Notes: generated from the letters alone by a model not told the origin. 64,000 bases of DNA from Nitrososphaeria archaeon (GCA_027078545.1 JALWXN010000004.1:828133-892132); one strand, 5' to 3'. Counted from the stretch's first letter, positions 51,027 through 61,012 are shown. Translations and numbers: made by a program.

Positions 51027-52422
51027 GGCCTTCAGGGATGTATGGCGGGAACCTCTGTCTAAGCTCCGCAAATATCTCGTCAGTCGTCCTGGCCCACTCA
51101 GCTATCCCCTCAGGCCTCTCAGGATAGTCTAGGTAGTGCTGCTTCACCCTCTTCATAACCTTCAACGTATAGTCGAGATCCCTGATCACACCCATCTTCC
51201 CATGGGCCATAGCCTTCAACACCTTTACGAGCTTGTCATAGACACTTATAACGTCATCCTCATCCCTCGCCTTGGAGACCTCCTCACTCTTCAGAATCCC
51301 ATACCTAATCACGAACTCATACTCGGCATCGCTATACGCCTGCATCAGGTGTCTAAAGACGTCTAGCCTAGCCTGCCTCACACCATAGGGGCTAGTCATA
51401 TATGCATGTTGATACCTCCACATCATCTCCATGCTGTAGTCCCCGGCCTCCACAGCCTCGGCTACATATTTCGACAATAGGTATGCACCATAGAGACCAT
51501 AGCCTATCCCCTCAGCCGTCGCAGGGTCAATCATTATCGCGCTGTCACCCACAGCCGCGAAGCCGTTCCCCACGAAGACGTGTCTAGGCCTCCTGTTAGG
51601 GATGTTCCAGGTGCCCTTCTTAATGATCTCCCTCTCCGCCAGTAGGTCCGGCATGAACTCCCGGATATACCTCTCCATCAGGATGTGGGGCTTAGGTATG
51701 TCGGGGTGGGGCATCACCCCATTCCCAATGTTGAGCATGTATCCCTCCCTATCCCATGGGAAGAGCCATACATAGCCCGTAGGGGCATACTCGCTTATGA
51801 ACTGTAGATGGACATAGTCAACCTCCTCAAACCTCTTCTTTATACGTACAACCTCTCTATACGCGTTGATGATATCCCTATCCAAGATCTCCTTCTCAAT
51901 ACCCCATGTCTCGGGGGCCTTCCTTATCAGTATCGAGCTGTAGCCAGTTGCATCCACAACCACCTTAGCCCTTATCTCGTAGGGCTCACCACCTCCCCGG
52001 GGCCTGACCACGATCCCCTTTGCATAGCCATCCTCAACAACCAGGTCCTGTATGATTGTGGAGCTATAGAGCTCAGCACCCGCATCCAGCGCCATTCTGA
52101 GGAGCTCTTGCCCCCATCCATGCCTATCAACCACGTATCCACCCTCCCTAGTCTCAACGGCTATGCTATACCTCATATCCCTGGGGTAGACCTTTATCCC
52201 CTTGATATAGCTCCTCACAATGCTGTCACTGGGGTGTGGAAGGCCCGTTGCAGAGAAGTGGTGGCCAGCTATAGCGTCTCCACATATCTTATCCCCAATA
52301 TCCTCCCTACTACGCCTATCCACCAGTGCTACGCTCAGCCCCTTCTTTGCCAGGAGGTATGCAGCCGTCATCCCAGCCGTCCCGGAACCTGCTACTACGA
52401 CGTCATAGGTCTTCTGCTCCAT
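50992..52422 (-). CDS. geranylgeranyl reductase-family FAD protein
   Basis: The 476-residue flavoprotein starts with V-V-V-A-G-S-G-T-A-G-M-T-A-A-Y (about residues 8-22), has the family motif G-D-K-I-C-G-D-A near 43-50 and the FAD-binding F-A-A-V-G-D-S-A-I-M-I-D-P-A-T-A-E-G-I-G-Y-G block near 288-309. Archaeal members hydrogenate the double bonds of geranylgeranyl lipids to make saturated membrane ethers. The last 120 residues are helical and longer than in the shortest homologues. AGGTGG lies just upstream of the ATG; minus-strand GATATATAG near 52478 is the likely TATA box. Together with HMG-CoA reductase it covers steps of lipid synthesis. Confidence 0.85.
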   Translation of the reverse strand: MEQKTYDVVVAGSGTAGMTAAYLLAKKGLSVALVDRRSREDIGDKICGDAIAGHHFSATGLPHPSDSIVRSYIKGIKVYPRDMRYSIAVETREGGYVVDRHGWGQELLRMALDAGAELYSSTIIQDLVVEDGYAKGIVVRPRGGGEPYEIRAKVVVDATGYSSILIRKAPETWGIEKEILDRDIINAYREVVRIKKRFEEVDYVHLQFISEYAPTGYVWLFPWDREGYMLNIGNGVMPHPDIPKPHILMERYIREFMPDLLAEREIIKKGTWNIPNRRPRHVFVGNGFAAVGDSAIMIDPATAEGIGYGLYGAYLLSKYVAEAVEAGDYSMEMMWRYQHAYMTSPYGVRQARLDVFRHLMQAYSDAEYEFVIRYGILKSEEVSKARDEDDVISVYDKLVKVLKAMAHGKMGVIRDLDYTLKVMKRVKQHYLDYPERPEGIAEWARTTDEIFAELRQRFPPYIPEGLMERSLGRVTA

Positions 52423-52559
52423 CTAACCACCTACTTGTATATCCGGGTATCTATCTAGTATTCCCCCGGGTTACTATATATCGGCTGTAAATACCTCACG
52501 GGGGATGGGTATATACCTATACAGGGTTATCAAGCCGGATAGTCAATACTATATGGTGG

Positions 52560-53042
52560 ATGAAGGGGTACGCCGCGGTAGCAATAGTACTAAACGGCTC
52601 AGAGGTATTGATGATTAGGCGTGCCGAGAGGGACGACGATCCCTGGAGTGGAGACCTAGCCCTCCCCGGGGGTAGACATGTGGAGGAGGATAGGGACATG
52701 CTCGACACGGCTATCAGGGAGCTATGGGAGGAGGCCGGAGTATCCATAGGGAGGGGCGATACCGAGCCGATCACCCTGGGTGTGTTCCACCCCATGTCCT
52801 ACCCCGAGTATAGGGTGTATGCCATAGCCTTCATCCTCGGGAAGAAGCCGAGCACCAGGCCGGGTGAGGAGGTTACACAGGTATTCTGGCTAGACCTCGG
52901 AAACGCGAGGGAGGACACCTGCCTCAAACATGTCAGGGCGAGGGGAGTGGATCTTGAGGTTCCCTGTATAAAGACGAGGTATGGAGATGTATGGGGACTG
53001 ACGTATAGAGTCTTGAAGAGGGTTGTGAGGGACCTCCTATGA
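52560..53042 (+). CDS. Nudix hydrolase
   Basis: The 160-residue protein carries a full Nudix box: G-G-R-H-V-E-E-D-R-D-M-L-D-T-A-I-R-E-L-W, then E-E-A-G-V (about residues 37-61). The core R-E-L-W-E-E-A-G binds magnesium. L-A-L-P-G-G-R-H-V-E-E-D before it is typical of the CoA-pyrophosphatase group, although the UPF0035 motif is not complete, so the substrate (CoA, ADP-ribose or another nucleoside diphosphate) is open. The stop overlaps the start of the next gene by four bases. Confidence 0.87.
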   Translation: MKGYAAVAIVLNGSEVLMIRRAERDDDPWSGDLALPGGRHVEEDRDMLDTAIRELWEEAGVSIGRGDTEPITLGVFHPMSYPEYRVYAIAFILGKKPSTRPGEEVTQVFWLDLGNAREDTCLKHVRARGVDLEVPCIKTRYGDVWGLTYRVLKRVVRDLL

Positions 53043-53275
53043 AGATAGACACCCTCCTAGAGGTGATACACCAAGTGATACGGAGGGCGGGGGCGGATAG
53101 TCCGGAGGAGGTGGAGCTATGTATAGAGGGGCTACACAACGACCTGTTGAGGGAGTTGGCTGCCAGGCTGAGGACGGCATACATCTCCAGTAGGTGTGAG
53201 GACGGGGTCTATAGGGAGGAGCTCGAGATAAGTGGGCAGAGAATAGTCGTGGGTGTCAGGAGGCTGGAGATATAA
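53039..53275 (+). CDS. small hypothetical protein coupled to the Nudix gene
   Basis: The 78 residues are charged and soluble, with helices (T-L-L-E-V-I-H-Q-V-I-R-R, P-E-E-V-E-L-C-I-E-G-L-H-N-D-L-L-R-E-L) and a short C-terminal beta pair (R-I-V-V-G-V-R-R-L-E-I). I recognise no family. The ATGA overlap with the Nudix gene shows it is real and co-translated; a partner or regulator of that enzyme is a guess. Confidence 0.55.
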   Translation: MKIDTLLEVIHQVIRRAGADSPEEVELCIEGLHNDLLRELAARLRTAYISSRCEDGVYREELEISGQRIVVGVRRLEI

Positions 53276-53292
53276 AGAGTAGGGGGTGGAGG

Positions 53293-56200
53293 CTACCTCC
53301 TCATCCTCCTAAGCAGTATGAGGAGGCCTACGGCCACGAGGGCTATGGCTATGATGTAAACCATGAGTGTAAGGTTGTTCTGACCCTCGATGGTGACCTC
53401 CTCCGATAGGAAACCGTCTACACTGACCTGTAGAGTCTCGCTGTATGACACTGATACAGTGGGTATGGTCACCCTGTAGACACCTCCCTCAACGATGGCG
53501 CCATCGACGCTTAGGGACTCGACCGGCTCTCCAAGGACGCGGTAGCTAGCCCTTATCTCATAGGTAACGCTGAAGAGATCCTCAGAGACCTTCACAACCT
53601 CGAGGTCGACAGTGTCGAAGACAACCTCTATAGGCTCCGATACATAGGCATCTACGTTGTAGACGTTATCAGCTATGCTGGTGACGCTGTAGGACACCCT
53701 TCCAGGCGTGGCCGTATCGCCGTCAGGCTCTATAACAACCTCGCCGTTGAAGCTCCTACCATCACTCTCATAGTATGCCGTGTAGCTTATCCCTGGATCA
53801 CCCCCGACTGGTAGGTGGGTCTCCTCCGCACTCAGCTCCACGACCACCCTGTCGAAGACGATGGTTATCGGGGTGCCGTCGACCGTGGCGGTCAGGCCTG
53901 GCGTGAAGACTAGTAGGCCAGAGTCGTCCCTAACCATTGATACACTGATCGATACTAAACCTATATCATCCATCGAGACCTGGTAGACCGCCCTATATAC
54001 CCCATCCTCCATAGCCAGTGCCAGCTCCACATCCTCCCCATCAACGTCTAGGATTATGACCGGGTTCTCCCCCAGCATCCCCATGGGCTCCGAGACCACT
54101 ACCACCTCGATCGTCACAGTCTCCCCTACAGAGACCCTAGCCTCGCCATCCACCACCCTGAGCCAGTCAGGAGTGTTGACCTCTATAGAGACGCCTATGA
54201 AGACTATAGATATCGGCTCTGGAAGTGCTACTTCCTCGATGTCTATGTATGGATTCAGTATCTCCACGTCATCCACCGAGATAGATACCTCGCCTGGGGA
54301 GCTGCTCGAGATGTTGAGCATGACAACTCCGTCCTGAGCCTCGTACCACTCGCCGTTAACCATGATCCTTGCAGGGCCTATCGGCGACATGTTGCTGGCC
54401 AGCCTGAGAGCCACCTCCACCACTACAGTGTCGCCCACAGCCGCCCTGTCCTGCGAAGCCTCCATAGTTACAGTCAATCCAGTGTAGAGTATCCTCCTAG
54501 TTATCTTTATAGGCTCGGTGAAGGATGATGGCCCAGTATACACATCTACCCTGGTGCCATTGGTGATCAGTAGGATGTCCGAGTCCAAGACCCACTCACC
54601 ACTACTCATTTCCATGGGGAGTGTCAGTAGGTCGAACCCGGCTATGCTTACAGTGACTCCGAAGCCCTCAACCGGTGTGGCGTAGACCAGCCTCGGATCC
54701 TTACCCTCATCCATGATTACGGGCCTGACATCCACCTCCAGGCCAGTAGCCAACGGATCCTCAAGGGAGAGCACCACCACGTCCTCATAGCTAGACTCAT
54801 GGATGTTTCCATAGGAGTCCTCGGCAATGATCGATATGGATAGGCTGTCACCCATCACGGGTATCTCCACCCTGTGTAGAAGCGCCAAGCCTGGGGGTGA
54901 GAAGAGTGTCCTGTCCACACCCACCTGCTCTATCTGCGCCCTCCTCGGGGTGGAGCCGTCCCAGCTATACAGGAACTCTAGGTTCTCCAGCCGGGAGGCC
55001 TCTGAGACCGTGAAGAGGATCTCGACCTTGTCGTCCAGGACCTCACTCTCCATCCTCAGTATGATGGGTGGCTCACGGTCAATCTCACCGGTCTTGAATA
55101 CTGAGCGTCCCTCGATCTTTGTGAAGAGTAGATACTCATCATTCACCATCTCATACTCAACCTCATAGATCGGCCCTGTCCTCAGGTTCCTGAAGCTAAG
55201 CAGTGGTATCCCGGAGTCCTTACCCCTCTCCAATACCTCGCCATCAGCCTTGAGTACATACTGAACGTCATAGTCGCCTGCTATGACGAAGGGGGTATAG
55301 CTAGACATCACGTATATGGAGAGGTTAGTCCTAAGCGTGAAGTCCGGCATTATAAGGGTACGCTCCCTATTATAGACGAAGTATGGAGTCCTGCCAGGCT
55401 TAAACACCTTGTTAGCCGTCTCCTGGAAGAGGACGTCGAGACTAGTTATCCTAAAGTCCTCCGAGACTGTGAGGAAGTATTTGAACTCAGTGTCGAAGGT
55501 CTCCACGTCAGCTGTGAACCTAACATTGTAAAGACCACCCTGGAACATGGGGGCCACTACTAGGAATGTGAACTGCTGGCCAGGCGGGAAGACGGCGAAC
55601 CCACCAAACACCGACTCGTTAGCTCTCTGAAAGCCGGTGTCCAGCCTGTTCTGGAAGAATGTGGGCCTCGGCAGGGAAGAGACATAGTCGCTCAGCAGCC
55701 AGGACGCGGAGGCGTATGTTGTTGTGTATCTCAGCCTCTCCGTATAGTTCCAGTCCCCTAGGATTGGGGGCCTCCTGATATACTGGCCGTTGAAGAAGAA
55801 CTCCCTAGGGAGGCTATAGCCGTAGTACATGTAGTAGTCAGCCGAGATGTTCCATAAGCCATAGAGGTAGAGGCTTAGAGGCTCATCCGAGGGGCTGTAA
55901 AACGTTATTATATGGCCCATGGGGACGTAGGACGTCCCAATACCCTGCGGCTGTAGACTGGTGGTTGGATACTCCTCCACATCCACTGTCAGGGTTATGT
56001 CATTATCAACCGTGATGTTCTCGGAGTAGACGAATATTGGCCCCTCGATCAGGTCTTCAGACATGAATGTATTGGCTGAGACGCCTACGAAGGTATAATC
56101 GCCTGGTGGAAGGTCGAACCATAACACGTAGCTAGTCCCCTCGTCATCTATGGAGCCGCCAGTCGGGAGTAGCCAGTCCTTATCCACAGGGTTGTAGGTA

Positions 56201-57972
56201 GCAAATAACGTGAAGAATACCTCTCCATTAAGCGTCGAGTTTAGGGTTACCTTGTAGAGCCAGTAGACGCTGAACATTATCTGGTATCTCTCACCAAGGT
56301 CGTCACGAAGCTTGATGATACCCATGTAGACGTCTGGAGGGACAGTGTCGGAGATGAACACCTCTATGGTTCCATGGGTCTCATTGTCCTGTACGTAGAA
56401 GGCCGTCACCATCTGTATATCGGGGCCAGTACCATACAGCCTGGCCCAGTCAACACCGAGGACCTGTAGCCTAGACGCGTCACCAAGCGTATAGACGGTG
56501 ATGTTTAGATGCCTTATACCCGTCCTTGCATTGACCGATATGCTGGGCATCGTGATTATGAACGAGGCATTTATAGCATCAACAGCGTCTACAAGGCCGG
56601 CTCCATAGGAAAAGACGTCCGGCTCAATAGGGTCAGCAGTCGTAACTATAAGACTCTTGATCTCGAGTGGGGATAGGTTTGGCCTTGCCTGCTTAATAAG
56701 GGCCACTACCCCCGCCACGTGGGGTGTAGCCATGCTCGTCCCACTGAGGGCTATGTAGCTACCCCCGTCACCCTGTATGGCAGAGTCGCCAGCCATCTCC
56801 TCTAGGAGGCTTCCCTTGGCTAGTGGTGCTATGATATTGACCCCTGGGGCCAGGACATCGGGCTTTACACGTAGATCTCCAGTGGGTCCACGGCTACTGA
56901 AGTCCACCAATGTACCGTTCTTGAAGGTGGCTCCAACCGTAATCGCCTTCCTGGCGACGGCGGGGCTCCCTAGGGATGAGTATGAAGGCCCATCGTTACC
57001 AGCGGCAACCACCACCACTACACCGTTGTCTACAGCCCAGTCAACAGCCATGCTTAGAGGGTCTGTACCGTCGCCGTTGAGGCCACCGCCTAGGCTCATG
57101 TTTATCACGTCGGCCCCGTTCTCCACAGCCTCCTCTATACCAGCTATGATCCAGCTCACCAGGCCGAAGCCCTCACTAGATATCACCTTGATATTCATTA
57201 GCAGGGCGCCTGGAGCCACACCAGTGAATTCACCATCACTGGCAGCCCCTGTACCAGCAGCTATACCAGCCACGTGTGTACCATGCCCATGTAGATCCTC
57301 AGGCCCCTCCTCAGGCACCATCGAAACGCTATAGACTATCTTCGATGTGCCATTGGGGAAGAAGAAGTCTGGATGGGTGGGGTCTATACCCGTGTCTAGG
57401 ATGGCTATCTTCACCCCGCTCCCATCTATATTGATGCCCAGCCTATTAGAGATCGTCTCGAGCCTATCCCTATCCACAATCAGGCCCACACTCTCATTCA
57501 GGCTTATCCTGATCTTGATGTCCGGAGCGAGACTCGCACTGTCTACACGGCTGACAAGCTGTGGAGCCCTTGACAAGGGTATCTCTAGCGCTATGAGGGG
57601 TAGCTTTCTATATACATAGGTGACCTCACCATCCATCCTCTCGACGAGCCTGATCAGCGAGACCTTCTCCAGGGGGTCTTGATACCTAGCTATAAACCTG
57701 AGCTCTATACGGTCCAGGGCCTCTGGGCCGAGGCTATAGATCCTCCTCCCATCCACATCGAGGCCATCAATATCCGATAATGGGTAGAGAAGCGTCGGCG
57801 TTAGCATCAGGTATGGCTCGCCACCTACACCTATGACGGCCAGGTTCCTACCACTATCCGTGACCAGGATCCCTATACTGCTGTATCCACCCTGGCTCAC
57901 CGAGGATCCAATAACGAGGACTAGGAGTGCCACTAGGAGGACTGGTCTCGACTCTCCCTTAGGAATAGCCAT
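53293..57972 (-). CDS. giant subtilisin-like surface protease (S8)
   Basis: The 1559-residue protein has a signal peptide (about 10-28), a propeptide (30-170), the S8 catalytic domain (about 180-475) with D193 (I-L-D-T-G-I-D), H230 (G-H-G-T-H-V-A-G), N326 (A-A-G-N-D, oxyanion) and S413 (S-G-T-S-M-A-T-P), then about 1000 residues of beta-sandwich repeats with many aromatic and N-x-S/T positions. It ends in one membrane helix followed by L-R-R-M-R-R. This is the plan of cell-surface proteases such as archaeal STABLE and pyrolysin: the catalytic part is outside, held by the C-terminal anchor. GAGGTGA precedes the ATG; the TATA box is CTATTTAATT (minus strand, about 57994-58003). Confidence 0.92.
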   Translation of the reverse strand: MAIPKGESRPVLLVALLVLVIGSSVSQGGYSSIGILVTDSGRNLAVIGVGGEPYLMLTPTLLYPLSDIDGLDVDGRRIYSLGPEALDRIELRFIARYQDPLEKVSLIRLVERMDGEVTYVYRKLPLIALEIPLSRAPQLVSRVDSASLAPDIKIRISLNESVGLIVDRDRLETISNRLGINIDGSGVKIAILDTGIDPTHPDFFFPNGTSKIVYSVSMVPEEGPEDLHGHGTHVAGIAAGTGAASDGEFTGVAPGALLMNIKVISSEGFGLVSWIIAGIEEAVENGADVINMSLGGGLNGDGTDPLSMAVDWAVDNGVVVVVAAGNDGPSYSSLGSPAVARKAITVGATFKNGTLVDFSSRGPTGDLRVKPDVLAPGVNIIAPLAKGSLLEEMAGDSAIQGDGGSYIALSGTSMATPHVAGVVALIKQARPNLSPLEIKSLIVTTADPIEPDVFSYGAGLVDAVDAINASFIITMPSISVNARTGIRHLNITVYTLGDASRLQVLGVDWARLYGTGPDIQMVTAFYVQDNETHGTIEVFISDTVPPDVYMGIIKLRDDLGERYQIMFSVYWLYKVTLNSTLNGEVFFTLFATYNPVDKDWLLPTGGSIDDEGTSYVLWFDLPPGDYTFVGVSANTFMSEDLIEGPIFVYSENITVDNDITLTVDVEEYPTTSLQPQGIGTSYVPMGHIITFYSPSDEPLSLYLYGLWNISADYYMYYGYSLPREFFFNGQYIRRPPILGDWNYTERLRYTTTYASASWLLSDYVSSLPRPTFFQNRLDTGFQRANESVFGGFAVFPPGQQFTFLVVAPMFQGGLYNVRFTADVETFDTEFKYFLTVSEDFRITSLDVLFQETANKVFKPGRTPYFVYNRERTLIMPDFTLRTNLSIYVMSSYTPFVIAGDYDVQYVLKADGEVLERGKDSGIPLLSFRNLRTGPIYEVEYEMVNDEYLLFTKIEGRSVFKTGEIDREPPIILRMESEVLDDKVEILFTVSEASRLENLEFLYSWDGSTPRRAQIEQVGVDRTLFSPPGLALLHRVEIPVMGDSLSISIIAEDSYGNIHESSYEDVVVLSLEDPLATGLEVDVRPVIMDEGKDPRLVYATPVEGFGVTVSIAGFDLLTLPMEMSSGEWVLDSDILLITNGTRVDVYTGPSSFTEPIKITRRILYTGLTVTMEASQDRAAVGDTVVVEVALRLASNMSPIGPARIMVNGEWYEAQDGVVMLNISSSSPGEVSISVDDVEILNPYIDIEEVALPEPISIVFIGVSIEVNTPDWLRVVDGEARVSVGETVTIEVVVVSEPMGMLGENPVIILDVDGEDVELALAMEDGVYRAVYQVSMDDIGLVSISVSMVRDDSGLLVFTPGLTATVDGTPITIVFDRVVVELSAEETHLPVGGDPGISYTAYYESDGRSFNGEVVIEPDGDTATPGRVSYSVTSIADNVYNVDAYVSEPIEVVFDTVDLEVVKVSEDLFSVTYEIRASYRVLGEPVESLSVDGAIVEGGVYRVTIPTVSVSYSETLQVSVDGFLSEEVTIEGQNNLTLMVYIIAIALVAVGLLILLRRMRR

Positions 57973-57993
57973 ATCTTCACCTCTTGTATAAGG

Positions 57994-58003
57994 ATAATTA
58001 AAT
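57994..58003 (-). promoter_or_regulatory. TATA box of the subtilase gene
   Basis: CTATTTAATT on the minus strand predicts a transcript start near 57973, next to the ATG at 57972, which is also preceded by GAGGTGA. Confidence 0.45.
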
Positions 58004-58048
58004 AGGTATTTCGGGGGCCACCCCTATAAAACCATTGGTCGGGGTGGA

Positions 58049-58777
58049 CTACCTAGTTATACCGAGGTAGAGCCTAGAGAACTCGGGGTGCTCCAGGAGC
58101 TCCTTCGGGTCTCCACTATACCTTATCTCGCCACTTACGAGTAGGTAGGCATAGTCGCCTATCTCGAGTGCCTGCTTAGCGTTCTGCTCCACAAGGAGTA
58201 TGGTCAGGCCAAGCTCATCCCTAAGCTCCACAACCTTCCTCATCATCATCTTGACTAGTAGGGGCGCCAGGTCGGTGGACATCTCGTCCAGCATGAGTAG
58301 CTTAGGCCTCCTCATAAGGGCCATAGCGATGGCAAGCATTCTACGCTCACCACCGCTGAGCGTGCCGGCCTTCCTATCCATGAATTCCCTAAGCCTTGGG
58401 AAGAGCTGGACAACCTCTTCTATCCTACTATCCACCTCATCCTTTGGAAGAAGGTATCCACCGAGGACAAGGTTATCCCGCACCGTTAGGCTTGCAACCA
58501 CATTCTTCATCTGGAGTAGGTATGAGATCCCCATCTGGGCTATCTTGTGTGGAGGGACACCGACTATCTCCTGCCCGTTAAATTTTATCGAGCCTTTATA
58601 GATCGTTGTGAGCCCAGCTATACTGTTGAGGAGAGTCGTCTTACCAGCCCCGTTGGGGCCGACCACCACCGTTATACTCCCCTCCTCAACCTCCATGTTG
58701 ACGTCGAAGAGGACCTTGAGCGGACCATACCCAGCCGATAGATCTTTGACGATAAGTGTCTTGGGCATACCCATCAC
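58049..58777 (-). CDS. livF: branched-chain amino acid ABC ATPase (LivF)
   Basis: The 242-residue ATPase has Walker A GPNGAGKTT (about residues 39-47), Q-loop L-L-Q-M-K-N-V, signature L-S-G-G-E (about 140-144), Walker B L-L-M-L-D-E-M-S-T-D-L-A-P, and the switch His replaced by Gln (L-V-E-Q-N), which is normal for LivF. It overlaps livG by four bases and completes the ATPase pair of a LIV-type importer. Confidence 0.92.
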   Translation of the reverse strand: MMGMPKTLIVKDLSAGYGPLKVLFDVNMEVEEGSITVVVGPNGAGKTTLLNSIAGLTTIYKGSIKFNGQEIVGVPPHKIAQMGISYLLQMKNVVASLTVRDNLVLGGYLLPKDEVDSRIEEVVQLFPRLREFMDRKAGTLSGGERRMLAIAMALMRRPKLLMLDEMSTDLAPLLVKMMMRKVVELRDELGLTILLVEQNAKQALEIGDYAYLLVSGEIRYSGDPKELLEHPEFSRLYLGITR

Positions 58778-59568
58778 TCCCCGATATAGACCTCTATGAC
58801 CTTCGGGTTGTTGGCCACCTCGTCGGGCAGTCCCTCGGCAATAACGGTTCCACGGTCCATGACGTAGACATAGTCTGCGAATGGGAGGGCTATATCGATC
58901 CTATGCTCTATGAGGAGGAAGGAGACGTCCCACTTCTGTAGGAGGCCCCTGATGTAGGAGAGTATCTCATTTGCATACTTCGGGTCGGTACCGCCTATAG
59001 GCTCGTCCAGAGCTATCAGCTTCGCATTGGTAGCTAATGCCCTAGCCACTTCCAACATCTTTAGCTGACCAGCGCCCAGGGAGGATGCTGGCATATCCCA
59101 CTTCTCCTCTAGGCCGACGCTCCTAAGTATCTCGAAGGCCCTCTTTACATTCGCCTCCTCCTCATTTATCCATAAAGGCCTGATCGGAGCCTTCAGGGGG
59201 TTCTCACCACTATTCTTGAGCGCAACCAAGACGTTGTCCAGGACGGTCAGCCCTATGAAGGGCTCCGGGATCTGGAAGGTTCTCACAAAACCCACCCTAT
59301 ATACCTCGTGGGGCTTCCACCCTGTGATATCAATCCCGTTATAGAATATCCTTCCACCATCAGGCTTCAATACACCTGTACATACATTTACGAATGTAGA
59401 TTTACCCGCCCCATTAGGACCCATCAACATGGTTATCTTGTTCCTAGCCACCTTCATAGACACATTGTTAACTGCTACGAGGCCGCCAAACCTCTTAACC
59501 ACGTTAAACGTCTCCAGAATATACCTATTAGGATCAAGTGTATAGGTCTCAGCAGTATCCTGCAGCAT
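58774..59568 (-). CDS. livG: branched-chain amino acid ABC ATPase (LivG)
   Basis: The 264-residue ATPase has Walker A GPNGAGKST (about residues 53-61), the LivG-typical F-Q-I-P-E-P-F-I-G-L-T-V-L-D-N-V, signature L-G-A-G-Q (in place of LSGGQ), Walker B L-I-A-L-D-E-P-I-G-G and the switch His in L-I-E-H-R-I-D. It is the first gene of a minus-strand pair with livF. A TATA box (minus strand CTTTTTAACC, about 59593-59602) lies 25-34 bases before the ATG, separate from the binding-protein gene upstream. Confidence 0.92.
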   Translation of the reverse strand: MLQDTAETYTLDPNRYILETFNVVKRFGGLVAVNNVSMKVARNKITMLMGPNGAGKSTFVNVCTGVLKPDGGRIFYNGIDITGWKPHEVYRVGFVRTFQIPEPFIGLTVLDNVLVALKNSGENPLKAPIRPLWINEEEANVKRAFEILRSVGLEEKWDMPASSLGAGQLKMLEVARALATNAKLIALDEPIGGTDPKYANEILSYIRGLLQKWDVSFLLIEHRIDIALPFADYVYVMDRGTVIAEGLPDEVANNPKVIEVYIGE

Positions 59569-59654
59569 AAATAAGAAATTCGGGTCTAGACGGTTAAAAA
59601 GGTATTCAGAGCAGTAGAGAACTAGGGAAGGATTACTATAGACCTAGGAATAGA

Positions 59655-59680
59655 TGGCTAATTAAATAAAAAGTGAATGT
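59655..59680 (-). terminator. T-rich terminator after the LIV binding-protein gene
   Basis: On the minus strand the sequence after the stop reads CATTCACTTTTTATTTAATT, a T-rich tract that would end the abundant binding-protein message before livG, which has its own TATA box. Confidence 0.45.
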
Positions 59681-59695
59681 TTAGGGTTAGGCGGT

Positions 59696-61012
59696 CTAAG
59701 ACCTTGCCAGCCACCAGTCCTCCCAGACGATCTGACCTGTTGTGAATAGCCACTTACCAGCTCTCTTCCAAGTGGCCTGACCATCCTCAATCACTGGCAC
59801 GTATATGTCGTAGTCGGCGTTGGCCCTATCACCATTCTCGTCTAGCTGGAAGACACCAGATGCGCCGACCATCCTCTCGACAGTCATTGGGAGGATCTCC
59901 TTCACCTTCTCAGGATCAGCATCCTGGACATACTGGATTGAGAGTGCAATTGCCCATAGAGCGTCGTATGAGGCGAAAGCGTAGGCGTCTGGAGTCCTAC
60001 CCAGCTCCTGCTCAATATAGTTCCTTAGCTTCTCGTTGAAGGGAGACTCACCAGGTGCGAATATCGGGTTGAGGAACTCTACCGAGGCTGCAAACTCTGC
60101 TACTGTGGCGTCAGCCACTATATCTCCCAGTAGGGCAGAACCATCGCTACCAATCCACTTTACCTGTGAAAGGACGTCATAGCCAGAAGCGGCTGAGAAG
60201 ACTGCCGCAACCTCCCTGAAACCTAGAAGTGCTACTCCTACCTTGTCAGCACCGAACTGGTTTACTAGCTGGGACACAGTGTCAGCCAGTGTGGCGACCT
60301 CAGATGTGAACTCCTCCTGGTCAGGGTTGTACCTTGGACCCTCGTGTACCATGATGCCCTTCTCCTGAGCACTCTCAGCCATGGACTCCTTTAGACCGTC
60401 ACCCCAAGTGTCGCCACGCCACATGATGACCAGGTGCTCGATGCCCTGCTCAAATGCTATCTGAGCGGCTGCTGGACCCTGAAGAAGATCTGTTGGACAG
60501 AACCTGAATATGTAGTCATTCGGGATTGCCAGTGCTGGAGAGGTGGATGACGGTGATATTACCAGGATCTTGTTGTTAGTGGCGAACTCCCTGATCTCCT
60601 TCACCTCACCGCTGGACATCGGTCCTATGACGAACTTGATACCCTGGGCGTTGAACGTCTGTATCTTGGATAGGGCTATGTCAGGCTTGACCTGTGTATC
60701 CTCCACCCTAACCTCAATCTGCCAGTCCTCACCAATGGCCTCCAGCCAGTCATTGATCTCCTCCTGTGCAAGCTCGAGGGCCTTCTGGCTATTCTCACCA
60801 TATGTAGCTAGGCCGCCGCTGAGGTCTAGGAGGGCGCCCACAGTAACTGTGCCGGATACACCTACTGCTGGTGGCTGCTCACCAGGTGCCTCAGCAGGGG
60901 CCTCCTCAGCGGCTGGTGGCTGCATAGCTAGTCCGAAGGCATAGCCAAGGATGATGCCAACCACAAGGGCGACGATGATCAGCGTATAGGCTCTATTAGC
61001 GGGCATTGACAT
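59696..61012 (-). CDS. branched-chain amino acid ABC binding protein (LivK-like)
   Basis: The 438-residue protein has an N-terminal membrane anchor or signal (TLIIVALVVGIILGYAFGLA), a Pro/Ala/Glu-rich tether (about 32-52) and a periplasmic-binding fold of the LivK/AmiC type: L-L-D-L-S-G-G-L-A-T-Y-G, then V-I-G-P-M-S-S-G-E near 128 and I-S-P-S-S-T-S-P-A near 150, where amino acid carboxylates are bound. As there is no Cys lipobox, it is probably held by the helix. The gene has its own promoter and a T-rich terminator, common for the abundant binding protein. LivH and LivM are divergent. Confidence 0.9.
   Translation of the reverse strand: MSMPANRAYTLIIVALVVGIILGYAFGLAMQPPAAEEAPAEAPGEQPPAVGVSGTVTVGALLDLSGGLATYGENSQKALELAQEEINDWLEAIGEDWQIEVRVEDTQVKPDIALSKIQTFNAQGIKFVIGPMSSGEVKEIREFATNNKILVISPSSTSPALAIPNDYIFRFCPTDLLQGPAAAQIAFEQGIEHLVIMWRGDTWGDGLKESMAESAQEKGIMVHEGPRYNPDQEEFTSEVATLADTVSQLVNQFGADKVGVALLGFREVAAVFSAASGYDVLSQVKWIGSDGSALLGDIVADATVAEFAASVEFLNPIFAPGESPFNEKLRNYIEQELGRTPDAYAFASYDALWAIALSIQYVQDADPEKVKEILPMTVERMVGASGVFQLDENGDRANADYDIYVPVIEDGQATWKRAGKWLFTTGQIVWEDWWLARS

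Noticed and set aside
51808..52458. A 216-codon open frame antisense to the geranylgeranyl reductase family gene
   Set aside because: It lies fully opposite a gene with clear FAD motifs and reads as His/Leu/Pro-rich sequence without any domain; a by-product of biased codon use.
56777..57334. A 185-codon open frame antisense to the subtilase catalytic domain
   Set aside because: The opposite strand encodes the intact Ser/His region of a protease; the antisense product is low-complexity Pro/Ser/Ala.
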